Shown here: positions 38,494-47,481 of the stretch, piece after piece
How the letters are laid out: each line of letters opens with the position of its first letter
Position numbering within the stretch: the first letter of the stretch is position 1
NCBI GenBank assembly: GCA_021404565.1
Contig: JAAWWF010000016.1
Coordinates: 372,001 to 436,000 of the forward strand
Source: Roseivirga sp.
GTDB taxonomy: Bacteria > Bacteroidota > Bacteroidia > Cytophagales > Cyclobacteriaceae
Direction: 5' to 3'
Length of the DNA: 64,000 nt
Program-made: the position numbers and the translations under genes
Notes under the pieces: generated by a model
What the model was told of the DNA's origin: nothing
What the model saw: only the letters and a program-made list of their open reading frames with translations
Databases searched by the model: none

Positions 38494-38507
38494 TTTCGGT
38501 TTTCGAA
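38494..38507 (+). promoter_or_regulatory. Candidate MarR operator, site 2
   Basis: TTTCGGTTTTCGAA repeats the TTTCGGnnnTCGAA pattern seen before the marR-type gene. It sits in an 8-bp inverted repeat (ATATTTCG...CGAAATAT, 38491-38511), about 85 nt before the MMPL transporter start. Confidence 0.45.
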
Positions 38508-38590
38508 ATATTCTGGAACTAAAATATACTGAAATCGTATTTTACGTTTATCGAACAAATTGAAAATCGAACAAACTCTCAATAAAACTT

Positions 38591-40981
38591 ATGAAACAAA
38601 GTATCAATAACCTCAAAAAAGGTGGTCAGCAGTTCGGAGAACGCTGGGGTCGCTTTGTGGTTAAATTCAGATGGCCGGTGCTGATTGGCACACTGGCCCT
38701 GGCTATGGCCTTTGGTGCTGGAGGTCAGATGGGCTTTAACAGCGACTATCATGTTTTCTTTAGTGAAGACAATCCTCAATTGCTGGCCTATGACGGCTTG
38801 CAAAACAAATACACCAAAGACGATAATGTATTTATCGTAATAGCTCCAAAGGACGGTGAAGTATTTACCAAAGAAACACTTACCGCCATAGAAGAGCTTA
38901 CGGCCGAAGCATGGCAGACGCCCTATTCAAGCAGGGTAGATGCCATTACCAATTTTCAATACACGCGAGCTGTCGAAGATGACCTGTATGTAGATGATCT
39001 GATTGAAAATGCTGCGGAAAAGACCGCTTCAGAATTAAAAGAGCTTAAGAATATTGCTACATCAGACCCCCGACTGGTACACAGACTTATCAATGAAGAA
39101 GGCACTGCCACTGCTATTAATGTGACTGTAAGACTACCTGAGCAGGACAATGGAGAAAGTGCCGAAGTAGCTGCTTTTACAAGACAAATGGTAGAAGACC
39201 TGAAGGCAAAGCACCCTCATCTAGAGACTTACATGTCGGGCTTTGTCATGCTTAACAGTGCCTTCTTTGAGGCGGCTAATGGTGATTTTCAAACACTAAC
39301 ACCACTGATGTTCCTGATTGTGATCATTACGATTTTACTCACAACCAGAACCTTTACCGGCACCATTTCCACGCTTATTGTGATTGTACTGTCCATTATG
39401 ACGGCCATGGGTTTTGGTGCCTACATCGGTATAGGCCTGACTCCACCATCCGGGTCATTTATCAATATAATTCTCACCCTCGCGGTTGCAGATAGTATTC
39501 ACGTACTCATCACTATTATTCAGCAAATGAGAAATGGTGTGGCCAAACGCGATGCTATTGTGGAATCACTTCGTGTGAATTTTATGCCGGTATTCATTAC
39601 CAGCCTTACCACCGTAATAGGCTTCCTCTCTATGAATTTTTCGGATTCACCTCCGTTTCATGATCTGGGGAACCTGACAGCCGTGGGCATGGTGGCAGCT
39701 TTCCTGTATTCTACACTTACACTCCCGGCACTGCTGGCTATTCTACCAGTCAAAGTAAAAGCAAGAGCACCCAAAACGGACAAAGGTACCTTCCTTGAAA
39801 GACTGGCTGAATTTGTGATTGCCAACAAGCGCCCTGTAATCGCTGCTTCTTCCCTGTTCATTCTTGCTTCCTCTTTTTTGGTTTTCAAAAACGAGCTCAA
39901 TGATGAATTCATCAAGTATTTCAGTAAAGACGTGACCTTCAGAAGTGATACAGATTACATCTCTGACAACCTGACCGGAATCTACACCATAGAATTTTCT
40001 GTCGGGGCAGAAGAAGAAGGAGGCATTAACAATCCCCAGTACCTGAATGTGCTTAAGAACTTCGAAGAGTGGCTTTACACCAACGAAGAGGTAGTACATG
40101 TCAATGCTTTTACTGAAGTGATGGAACAGGTAAACAAATCCATGCATGGAGATGACCTTGCCTATTATCGAATGCCTGAAAATCGTGAGGAAGCAGCACA
40201 ATACCTGTTACTCTATGAGATGTCTCTGCCCTTTGGTCTTGACCTCAACAACCAGGTGAACGTGGACAAATCAGAGACCCGGGTGATTGTAACCCTGAAA
40301 AATATCCCGACCAAAAGCATGCTGGCACTGAGCGATAAAGCCACTGGCTGGCTGGAAGCTAATGCCCCTGCCCACATGAAGGCCGAAGGTGTGAGCAGCA
40401 CCATGATGTTTGCCCACCTTTCTGAAAGGCAAATTCTCAGCATGATCAGTGGTACAGCTGTGGCATTGATACTCATTTCTATTGTACTGGCCTTTGCCAT
40501 CAAAAGCACCAAGTTTGGTTTGCTTAGTCTGATCCCCAATATCATGCCGGTCATAGTTGGCCTCGGAATCTGGGGCTTGTTCTATGGCTATATCAATACA
40601 GGTATTTCGATTGTATTTGGTATGACGCTCGGGATCATTGTCGATGACACCGTTCACTTCCTGTCAAAATACCTGAGGGCCAGAAGAGAGCTTGGTAAGT
40701 CTCCGGAAGATTCAGTGCGCTACGCCTTCTCTACAGTAGGCCAGGCATTGCTGGTAACAACATTTGTTTTGGTGGCAGGCTTCCTGGTGCTCGCTCAATC
40801 CAACTTCGGGCTCAATTCTGACATGGCAAAGATCACGGTGATCATTATACTCTTCGCCCTGATTCTGGACTTCCTGATGCTCCCGGCTCTATTGATGCTA
40901 TCTCCGGTCAAAAGGCCTCAGGATGGCAGCAAGCCGGCAACAACTAATAAATCAACCATGCAACCACTGCCAACGGCATAA
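38591..40981 (+). CDS. MMPL/RND-superfamily transporter
   Basis: The 796-residue protein has the twelve-helix RND layout in two halves: TM1 near LIGTLALAMAFGAGGQ, a periplasmic loop, then a helix block with LTLAVADSIHVLITIIQQM; TM7 near AASSLFILASSFLVF, a second loop, then MTLGIIVDDTVHFLSKYLRA. The Asp residues in AVADSIH and IVDDTVH match proton-relay positions of MMPL/HpnN-like carriers. These export hopanoids, lipids or other hydrophobic molecules. The following LolA-like and beta-barrel-like genes on the same strand suggest a route from inner to outer membrane. The cargo is unknown. Confidence 0.9.
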   Translation: MKQSINNLKKGGQQFGERWGRFVVKFRWPVLIGTLALAMAFGAGGQMGFNSDYHVFFSEDNPQLLAYDGLQNKYTKDDNVFIVIAPKDGEVFTKETLTAIEELTAEAWQTPYSSRVDAITNFQYTRAVEDDLYVDDLIENAAEKTASELKELKNIATSDPRLVHRLINEEGTATAINVTVRLPEQDNGESAEVAAFTRQMVEDLKAKHPHLETYMSGFVMLNSAFFEAANGDFQTLTPLMFLIVIITILLTTRTFTGTISTLIVIVLSIMTAMGFGAYIGIGLTPPSGSFINIILTLAVADSIHVLITIIQQMRNGVAKRDAIVESLRVNFMPVFITSLTTVIGFLSMNFSDSPPFHDLGNLTAVGMVAAFLYSTLTLPALLAILPVKVKARAPKTDKGTFLERLAEFVIANKRPVIAASSLFILASSFLVFKNELNDEFIKYFSKDVTFRSDTDYISDNLTGIYTIEFSVGAEEEGGINNPQYLNVLKNFEEWLYTNEEVVHVNAFTEVMEQVNKSMHGDDLAYYRMPENREEAAQYLLLYEMSLPFGLDLNNQVNVDKSETRVIVTLKNIPTKSMLALSDKATGWLEANAPAHMKAEGVSSTMMFAHLSERQILSMISGTAVALILISIVLAFAIKSTKFGLLSLIPNIMPVIVGLGIWGLFYGYINTGISIVFGMTLGIIVDDTVHFLSKYLRARRELGKSPEDSVRYAFSTVGQALLVTTFVLVAGFLVLAQSNFGLNSDMAKITVIIILFALILDFLMLPALLMLSPVKRPQDGSKPATTNKSTMQPLPTA

Positions 40982-41094
40982 AAAACCAATAACAGTCCTC
41001 TCTCAGTGTCTTGCTACGCAATGACTCTGGGGGAGCAACACAAACACATATGCCCCAGGAATGACCAGAGGGGAAAAAGACAAAAAGAAAAACC

Positions 41095-41877
41095 ATGAAA
41101 AACGCAGTATACACATTCATAGCACTGTTGATGGCCGGATCGCTATCAGCACAATCACCCGAGGCCAAAGGCCTCGAAATTGCCAAAGCGGCAGACGCTT
41201 ACGATCAGGGCTTTGGTAGCTCTCAAACAAAACTCACCATGATCCTTACCAACAAACAGGGTCAGGAAAGCACACGTTATATGAGCAACCAAACACTCGA
41301 ACTTACCGAAGATGGTGACAAATCACTAATTGTATTTGACAGCCCTAGGGACGTAAAAGGCACGGCCACACTCACCTTTACCCATAAAGAGGGTTCTGAT
41401 GACCAGTGGCTTTATCTACCCGCTCTTAAGCGTGTAAAAAGAATTTCTTCAGACAATAAATCAGGACCATTTATGGGCAGTGAATTTGCTTACGAAGACC
41501 TCTCCTCTCAGGAAGTAGAAAAATACACTTACAAATTTTTGAGAGAAGAACAGATTAACGGAGTAGATGCCTATGTGGTGGAACGCGACCCGGTAGACCC
41601 CAAATCCGGCTATGCCCGACAGATAGTCTGGTACAACAAGCAGAATTACCGATTGGAAAAAATGGACTTCTACGATCGTAAAAATGCCCTTTTGAAAACG
41701 CTTACCTATGGCAACTATAAAGCACATAAAGAAAAGCACTGGAGGGCAGGTGAAATGAACATGATCAATCACCAAACCAATAAAAAAACCAAGCTTTTGT
41801 TTGAAGATTATGTCTTTGACCTGGGCTTTACCGAGAATGATTTCTCACAGAACAGTCTCAGAAGAGCGAGTCGTTGA
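41095..41877 (+). CDS. LolA-like outer-membrane lipoprotein-sorting protein
   Basis: A signal peptide (MKNAVYTFIALLMAGSLSAQ) precedes a ~240-residue LolA/LolB-like fold with TKLTMILTNKQGQE, SLIVFDSPRDVKGTATLTF, DDQWLYLPALKRVKRIS, GPFMGSEFAYEDLS and LEKMDFYDRKN. This matches the LolA-like family often found next to MMPL transporters. It is likely a periplasmic carrier of lipid or hydrophobic cargo handed over from the MMPL protein. The next gene starts within a few tens of bases, so an operon is likely. Confidence 0.88.
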   Translation: MKNAVYTFIALLMAGSLSAQSPEAKGLEIAKAADAYDQGFGSSQTKLTMILTNKQGQESTRYMSNQTLELTEDGDKSLIVFDSPRDVKGTATLTFTHKEGSDDQWLYLPALKRVKRISSDNKSGPFMGSEFAYEDLSSQEVEKYTYKFLREEQINGVDAYVVERDPVDPKSGYARQIVWYNKQNYRLEKMDFYDRKNALLKTLTYGNYKAHKEKHWRAGEMNMINHQTNKKTKLLFEDYVFDLGFTENDFSQNSLRRASR

Positions 41878-41903
41878 GTAGAGTGGACGGACTGTTCGTG
41901 ATT

Positions 41904-43136
41904 ATGAAATCAGGATCAAATACAAACTGGTGGAGAAGGTTATTCTCCACCGGCTTACTACTTATACTGGTAGCTCCAGCTTTACTTTTGGCACAGGACA
42001 AAAAAGAGAAAGAGGGTGTATATCAGGAGTTTTCAGGCTATTTCGGTTTCGATTACAGGTACTTCTTCAGCGATGGCCTTTACCCGGAGCAGAAAAACAG
42101 CTTCCCTTCCCTGATTCTGCAACCAGAATACCTTTATGAATGGAACAATGGTGACGACCGATTCAAATTCATAGGCTTTGGCCGACTGGATCGTGATAGC
42201 CGCAGAACTCACTTTGACATTCGGGAATTATACTACCAGAAAGTCACAGGCAACTGGGAGATCAGCCTGGGGCTAAAGAAGGTTTTCTGGGGTGTTACCG
42301 AATCGGCACACCTTGTCGATATTATCAACCAAACAGACTTTGTAGAAAGCTTTGACGGAGAAGAGAAGCTTGGCCAGCCGATGGCCCAGTTTTCATATAC
42401 ATCAGGCATTGGTACTTTCGACCTGTTTTACCTGCCCTACTTTAGAAAGCGCGTATTTCCGGGCAGCAGAGGTCGATTGAGAACACCCTTTATCATTGGT
42501 AGCAGTGATGTGGCTTTTGAATCGGTTGCGGAAGAAACCCGACCCAGCTTTGCTGCGCGTTGGTCCACATTTACTGGTCCCTTTGATATCGGGGTTTCTC
42601 ACTTTCATGGCACTGGCCGTGAGCCTTTCTTCAGAAACACCCCGGGCGGAGCATTTGAGCTCTTTTATGGAGTAATCAATCAAACGGGACTGGACATTCA
42701 GGCAACCACCGGTTCCGTCCTCTGGAAGCTCGAAACCATCGTGCGTACCAGTGATTTTCAGGATATGTGGGCCCTGGCGGCCGGTGTAGAATACACTTTC
42801 TACAACATTGCCGAAAAGGGCCTGGATATAGGCATTGTGGCTGAGTACCTTCATGACGATCGCGGGGTGCTTTCGTTCAGCAGCCTGGATAATGATATTT
42901 TCAGTGGTATGCGCTTTGCCTTTAATGATGTCCAAAGCACGGAATTCCTGATTGGAGGCATCTTCGATCTTGAGAAAAGCACAAGGCTCTGGAGTGTAGA
43001 AGGGAGCCGCAGGTTTGGCAATTCCTGGAAAGGAGAAATTGAAATGCGACTGTTTAATAAAGTAGACCCAAGCGAATTTCTGAATGTGGTAAGGGAAGAC
43101 AGCTTCCTGCAGTTCAGTATCAACAAGTACTTCTGA
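41904..43136 (+). CDS. Outer-membrane beta-barrel protein of the MMPL export operon
   Basis: A signal peptide (WRRLFSTGLLLILVAPALLLAQ) is followed by ~380 residues of alternating aromatic amphipathic strands (SGYFGFDYRYFF, YLYEWNNGDDRFKFIGFGRL, FDLFYLPYFRKRVFPGSRGR), ending in an aromatic C-terminus (FLQFSINKYF), as in outer-membrane barrels. It resembles DUF1302-like proteins that accompany MMPL carriers, but I do not recognise it firmly. The ATG chosen gives a normal signal peptide; an upstream TTG overlapping the previous stop would add ten residues. Probable role: outer-membrane exit or insertion point for the exported compound. Confidence 0.75.
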   Translation: MKSGSNTNWWRRLFSTGLLLILVAPALLLAQDKKEKEGVYQEFSGYFGFDYRYFFSDGLYPEQKNSFPSLILQPEYLYEWNNGDDRFKFIGFGRLDRDSRRTHFDIRELYYQKVTGNWEISLGLKKVFWGVTESAHLVDIINQTDFVESFDGEEKLGQPMAQFSYTSGIGTFDLFYLPYFRKRVFPGSRGRLRTPFIIGSSDVAFESVAEETRPSFAARWSTFTGPFDIGVSHFHGTGREPFFRNTPGGAFELFYGVINQTGLDIQATTGSVLWKLETIVRTSDFQDMWALAAGVEYTFYNIAEKGLDIGIVAEYLHDDRGVLSFSSLDNDIFSGMRFAFNDVQSTEFLIGGIFDLEKSTRLWSVEGSRRFGNSWKGEIEMRLFNKVDPSEFLNVVREDSFLQFSINKYF

Positions 43137-43164
43137 TTTATGGTTGATTAGAATGTCGATTGAG

Positions 43165-43197
43165 AAGAGCACCTGACGGGGTGCTCTTTTCTTTTTC
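43165..43197 (+). terminator. Rho-independent terminator of the MMPL operon
   Basis: AAGAGCACC (43165-43173) pairs with GGTGCTCTT (43180-43188) around TGACGG, followed by TTCTTTTTC. It lies 28 nt after the beta-barrel gene and just before the end of the convergent oxidoreductase gene. Confidence 0.85.
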
Positions 43198-43203
43198 TCT
43201 CCA

Positions 43204-45375
43204 CTAAGCCAACTTTAGTGGCATATCTCGTAACCGTTGACCTGTAAGTCTGAATACGGCATTGGCAATAGCGGCTCCGATAGGCCCCAGTGGCGGCTCT
43301 CCCACTGCTCCGGGCGCATCTGCATTTTGAAGAAGTACTACATCAATCTCTTTGGGTGCATGCTTCATTCGGGCCATTTTATAGGCACCGTAGATTGTAG
43401 GTTTGAGCTGGTTGTCTATCACATCCATTTTTTCAAACATAGAAGCACTCATACCCATAATAACCGACCCTTCGCATTGCGCCCTGACCTGATCAGGATT
43501 TACGACAAGCCCCGGATCCATGGCACAGGTAACCTTATGCACTTTAATCTGCCCCTTTTCTATTGATACCTCCGCCACCTGAGCACAGGGCGTATTGGCA
43601 TCCGTGGAGCAGGCAAAGCCCATGGCCCTGCCATTTGACACCTCATCGGAATAACCTGCTTTTTCGGCTGCTGCTTTTATTACTTCTTTGAGCCTATAAC
43701 CCCGGTCACTTCCATCAATTTGGGCCAGACGAAACTCCACAGGATTCTTACCTGCTTTAATCGCCAGTTCGTCCATAAAACTTTCTATGGCAAAGGTGTT
43801 CGCCAGCAAACCCAGACTTCTCCACCAGCTGGTGGCAAAGGGGAGTTTTACCCTCCAGGAAACAGCCTTGTAATTAGGGATTCCTGAATACTGAATCATA
43901 CCTCCTCTCCAGGCCCCCACATCGGAACCAAAAACTTGCCCTACAATAGCGGGTAGCATAGGAGAACCCAGCGCCACATCACCACTGGACAGGTTATGCT
44001 CCATGCTTTCGATCAAGCCATCTTCAGAGAGACTGGCCTGCAGTACATGATGGGTGGGCGGACGGAAAGTGTCGTTTTGAAATTCTTCCTGGCGGCTGAA
44101 AAAGCTTTTCACAGGTTTGCCTACTGCTTTTGACATGACAGCCGCCTGAATAGCATTAGGCGTATGAAGCCTTCTTCCGAAACCTCCGCCCAGGTAAGTT
44201 GGCTTTATATTTACCTGGCTTTTATCAAAATCCAGGCGTCTGGCAATTTCCTTCCTAGTGAGTTCTATCACCTGAGTAGACATGATGACAGTGGCCCTAT
44301 CTGCCTCCACGTGGGCCACTGCGCCATTCGGTTCAATCTGCGCATGAGCCCCCATAGGACTGGTATATTCAGCAGAAACCAGACCTTCCACTTGTGCAAG
44401 ACCGCTTGTACTTCCCGATTTCTGTATGGTCTGTGGGTCACCCTGTCCTACCTTGATCATATTTGCTATGTCCTGATACTGCCAGGTTTTGTTGGCTGAC
44501 CACTCAGCCTCGATCGTATTTTTGGCCGATTCTGCCTCATAATAAGAGTTGGCTATAATCCCCACAAAGTCTTCTTCTTTCACCACCATAACCACTCCCG
44601 GCATACCTTCAGCTTTGGCAGTATCTGCACTCACCAGACGGGCATCAATCATCGAAGGGCGTAGCACTGCTCCATAAAGCATTCCGGGCATTTCAGCATC
44701 CATACCAAATATCGGATCACCTTTCACTTTGGCATTGAGGTCAATCCGTGCAACGGGTTTACCAACAAACTTATATTCGCTTATATCCTTCAGCTCGGGT
44801 GTATCCACCTCCTCCCATTCAGCCACCCTGGCTACAATCTCACCATAAGTAAACGAGTCATTTCCATCTGTGACAATTCCGTTTCCGGCTTTGATATTCT
44901 CCCTGGTGGTGCCCATTTGCTTAGCAGCCTCATTTTTCACCATTTCACGCATGGTTGCTGCGATTTCCCTGAGAGGCGTCCATAGACTAGAGATGGAAGT
45001 GCTTCCCCCTGTGGCGAAGGTATCAATGTTACCGGACATGGTTTCTGCATGCACCACCTGCACTTGAGATACGTTAACTTCCAACTCATCAGCTGCTATC
45101 TGGGCCAACCCTGTAAAAGTACCCTGCCCCATTTCCACCTTGGGCGAATGCAGGATAATCTGGTTCTGAGCAGTGATCTCAAACCATAAGCCCGGAGCCG
45201 TGGTGGTACCCTGATATGGTGCTTCCAATGTATTTGCGATACCTGCAAGATATCTTCGCCAGATACTTCGGGTGAAATAACCGGTACCTACTACCACACC
45301 TACTCCTATAGAAGACCTTATTAAGAACTTTCTTCTTGACCAGCCTTTTTTCTTTTTGGTTTCCTTATTAGCCAT
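43204..45375 (-). CDS. iorB: Molybdopterin-dependent oxidoreductase large subunit, isoquinoline 1-oxidoreductase beta type
   Basis: A xanthine-dehydrogenase-family molybdenum hydroxylase subunit of 723 residues. A twin-arginine signal (WSRRKFLIRSSIGVGVVVG) predicts folded export to the periplasm. Two aldehyde-oxidase/Mo-binding regions follow, with GGFGRR (molybdopterin contact), MGAHAQIEPNGAVAHV, SWWRSLGLLANTFAIESFMDEL and GAVGEPPLGPIGAAIANAV near the C-terminus (catalytic Glu in GEPP). This subunit hydroxylates N-heterocycles or oxidises aldehydes; the substrate is not predictable. With the downstream-shared 2Fe-2S subunit (10-nt gap) and cytochrome it forms a complete electron path. Confidence 0.9.
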   Translation of the reverse strand: MANKETKKKKGWSRRKFLIRSSIGVGVVVGTGYFTRSIWRRYLAGIANTLEAPYQGTTTAPGLWFEITAQNQIILHSPKVEMGQGTFTGLAQIAADELEVNVSQVQVVHAETMSGNIDTFATGGSTSISSLWTPLREIAATMREMVKNEAAKQMGTTRENIKAGNGIVTDGNDSFTYGEIVARVAEWEEVDTPELKDISEYKFVGKPVARIDLNAKVKGDPIFGMDAEMPGMLYGAVLRPSMIDARLVSADTAKAEGMPGVVMVVKEEDFVGIIANSYYEAESAKNTIEAEWSANKTWQYQDIANMIKVGQGDPQTIQKSGSTSGLAQVEGLVSAEYTSPMGAHAQIEPNGAVAHVEADRATVIMSTQVIELTRKEIARRLDFDKSQVNIKPTYLGGGFGRRLHTPNAIQAAVMSKAVGKPVKSFFSRQEEFQNDTFRPPTHHVLQASLSEDGLIESMEHNLSSGDVALGSPMLPAIVGQVFGSDVGAWRGGMIQYSGIPNYKAVSWRVKLPFATSWWRSLGLLANTFAIESFMDELAIKAGKNPVEFRLAQIDGSDRGYRLKEVIKAAAEKAGYSDEVSNGRAMGFACSTDANTPCAQVAEVSIEKGQIKVHKVTCAMDPGLVVNPDQVRAQCEGSVIMGMSASMFEKMDVIDNQLKPTIYGAYKMARMKHAPKEIDVVLLQNADAPGAVGEPPLGPIGAAIANAVFRLTGQRLRDMPLKLA

Positions 45376-45385
45376 ATCTCAGGAA

Positions 45386-45853
45386 TTAGACTTTTTGGTT
45401 ATTGATTTCGGCTGCCCGATGTATCGCCTTGCGCATACGATAGTACGTTGCACATCTACAAACATTGACAATATTATCATCAATATCCTGATCAGTCGGA
45501 TTAGGAATCCGATTCAGCAAAGCAGCCGTGGCCATCATAAAACCAGGCTGACAATAACCACATTGCGGGACAATTTCATCTGTCCAGGCTTGTTGCACAG
45601 GATGTAATTCACCTTTGATTGATAAACCTTCAATGGTTGTGACACTTTTACCTTCGGCAAAGCGAACGGCATAGGAACATGACCTTACCGCTATCCCATC
45701 CACATGTAAAGTACAAGCTCCACAGGCTGCTTTTCCGCAACCAAACTTGGTACCTTTCAATCCTAGTGTATCTCTTACTACCCACAGAAGGGGCATGTTT
45801 CCATCCACTTCCACGGTAATGTCTTCTCCGTTGATTTTAAATGATATCTTCAT
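45386..45853 (-). CDS. iorA: 2Fe-2S subunit of isoquinoline 1-oxidoreductase type
   Basis: This 155-residue protein has a plant-type [2Fe-2S] N-terminal domain ([16 protein letters not shown], then RSC) and the C-terminal helical [2Fe-2S] domain ([10 protein letters not shown] and NVCRCATY), as in CoxS/XdhC-type small subunits. It passes electrons from the molybdenum site to an outside acceptor, here probably the adjacent cytochrome. No signal peptide is visible, so it likely travels to the periplasm with the Tat-targeted partner. Tightly spaced with both neighbours (6 and 10 nt). Confidence 0.93.
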   Translation of the reverse strand: MKISFKINGEDITVEVDGNMPLLWVVRDTLGLKGTKFGCGKAACGACTLHVDGIAVRSCSYAVRFAEGKSVTTIEGLSIKGELHPVQQAWTDEIVPQCGYCQPGFMMATAALLNRIPNPTDQDIDDNIVNVCRCATYYRMRKAIHRAAEINNQKV

Positions 45854-45859
45854 ACTCTG

Positions 45860-46468
45860 TTATTCTTCAGCGGGAATTGGAGCGCCTGCAGCTATCCATT
45901 CTTTTACCGCAGTTATCCAGTCTTCTTTAATCAAAGGTGGTTTTTCCCTTTCAGTACCTTCATTATCAACACCTGGCTCAAATACCCACAATACCAAAGG
46001 GTCTTCGGTCAGGTGATGCGCTATATCTGCTTTTGATCTGTTGCCATTTTTGGTTCTGTCGAGCATAGCCGTTGCTATTTCAAATTTGTTTAAGCCCTGC
46101 CAACCCATGCTTTTGGGGGCAAGCGACCAATGAGGTGCTCCCGGCACACCCGACAAGAGGTTGTTGGCCTCCTGATGACAGCTACCACATTGTAAAGCGG
46201 CCAGTCCATGATTATCGACCCCACGTTGTACCCCAAACCTGTGGACATGGCTGTCTTCACCCTGTCGGGGAAAGTCATCTGCCGGATGACAATTCATGCA
46301 TCGCTTGTGAGTTACCACAGACATCACTTTATCGAAGACCTCCACATTCTGATCTGTTTCTGTGTGTACTCTTTCGCTGACGATCTTTTCCCGTCCATCT
46401 AAGCTGTAAACAATGACGAGCAGCACAAAACTGAGTGCGGTGAATATTAATGATTTCTTCAGCTTCAT
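45860..46468 (-). CDS. Membrane-anchored di-haem c-type cytochrome of the oxidoreductase operon
   Basis: An N-terminal hydrophobic segment (KSLIFTALSFVLLVIVYSL) anchors or exports the 202-residue protein. Two CxxCH haem sites follow (CMNCH and CGSCH), both early in the mature part. Some conserved His residues (e.g. in ADIAHHL) could be axial ligands. It lies 6 nt upstream of the 2Fe-2S subunit gene and is the first gene of the operon, consistent with accepting electrons from the molybdenum hydroxylase. Confidence 0.85.
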   Translation of the reverse strand: MKLKKSLIFTALSFVLLVIVYSLDGREKIVSERVHTETDQNVEVFDKVMSVVTHKRCMNCHPADDFPRQGEDSHVHRFGVQRGVDNHGLAALQCGSCHQEANNLLSGVPGAPHWSLAPKSMGWQGLNKFEIATAMLDRTKNGNRSKADIAHHLTEDPLVLWVFEPGVDNEGTEREKPPLIKEDWITAVKEWIAAGAPIPAEE

Positions 46469-46586
46469 ATTCTGATTTAATTAGACGCCTATGTAATTTA
46501 CTTAAATCAGGCTCTCATCACTTGACTGAAAATGTCAATTGAATCGAGGTATGATTTTATACTCCAAATGGCAACATTAAGAGAAA

Positions 46587-47426
46587 TTACAACTCGTGAT
46601 CCCGGGCATAAAACTCTGATGGTGGCAGGCCAAATTGCCGTTTAAATGATCGACTAAAATGGCCCAGGTCTTCAAAACCTACCTGCATATAGATTTCTGA
46701 GGGTCTCCCTACCCGTTTCCTGAGCATTTCTTTTGCCAGAGAAAGACGCTTTTTCATAATCCATCGATGAGGAGTCTGGCCAAAGATCATTTTGAAATCC
46801 CTGTTGAATGTAGAAAGACTGCGGCCCGATTGGCTCGCCAATACTTTCAGGGGGAGTTGCATTAGGAAACTCTGATTCATAAAGGCAGTCAGATCAATTC
46901 GTTCCGCCCGGGTATACTCCCTGAATACAGCCGCCAGCGCTGGTTCAGCCAACATAATTGCAGCCAGGGCTTCTCTTGTCTTTTCATGAAGTATGGCCTT
47001 ATCAAGAACAAGCCCCTGATTGAAACCCTTTTTCACAAAGTCCATAAGCTTTTTTAAAAGCCTATTTTCCGGCAAAAGAATAATACGCTCTTTCACCGGA
47101 GCCAGATGCTGAGAAATATTGAATTCCCTGATCAGGCCTCTGATGTACTCATCGGTAAGAACAAAAGCATATGATCTGGACAACCGCTGCCCTTCAGTGA
47201 AAGATTTGAACAGCGTACCTTCGGTAAATTTTCTTATCAGCAGATAAGATCCCTGCGGATAGCTTTCAATATGACCATCAAACTCGTGGTGCTTGGTACC
47301 TTTATCAATGTAGAGGAGCACTGTCATGGGAAAAGAGGAATCCAGTCTCTCTTCGATAGTGGTTTCATAAGTAGCCGCAATGGTCAGTTCACCAGCATAC
47401 AAATATTTAAGATGTGTTTCTGCCAC
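46587..47426 (-). CDS. AraC-family transcriptional regulator
   Basis: The 279-residue protein has a divergent N-terminal sensor (~1-170) and a C-terminal AraC/XylS DNA-binding domain with two helix-turn-helices: SQSGRSLSTFNRDFKMIFGQ, then TPHRWIMKKRLSLAKEML, and PSEIYMQVGFEDLGHFSRSF ending GLPPSEFYARDHEL. It is 55 nt downstream of the metallo-hydrolase gene and 118 nt upstream of the cytochrome/oxidoreductase operon, all on the minus strand. Control of the oxidoreductase genes is plausible but inferred from position alone. Confidence 0.9.
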   Translation of the reverse strand: MAETHLKYLYAGELTIAATYETTIEERLDSSFPMTVLLYIDKGTKHHEFDGHIESYPQGSYLLIRKFTEGTLFKSFTEGQRLSRSYAFVLTDEYIRGLIREFNISQHLAPVKERIILLPENRLLKKLMDFVKKGFNQGLVLDKAILHEKTREALAAIMLAEPALAAVFREYTRAERIDLTAFMNQSFLMQLPLKVLASQSGRSLSTFNRDFKMIFGQTPHRWIMKKRLSLAKEMLRKRVGRPSEIYMQVGFEDLGHFSRSFKRQFGLPPSEFYARDHEL

Positions 47427-47481
47427 GATTTAAAGATATGTTTGAAAGGGTCAATAATGCTTGTCTGAAAAGGTCAGAGCT

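Noticed and set aside
41874-41903. TTG start overlapping the stop of the LolA-like gene
   Set aside because: The ATG at 41904 gives a normal signal peptide; the extra ten residues would spoil the N-region.
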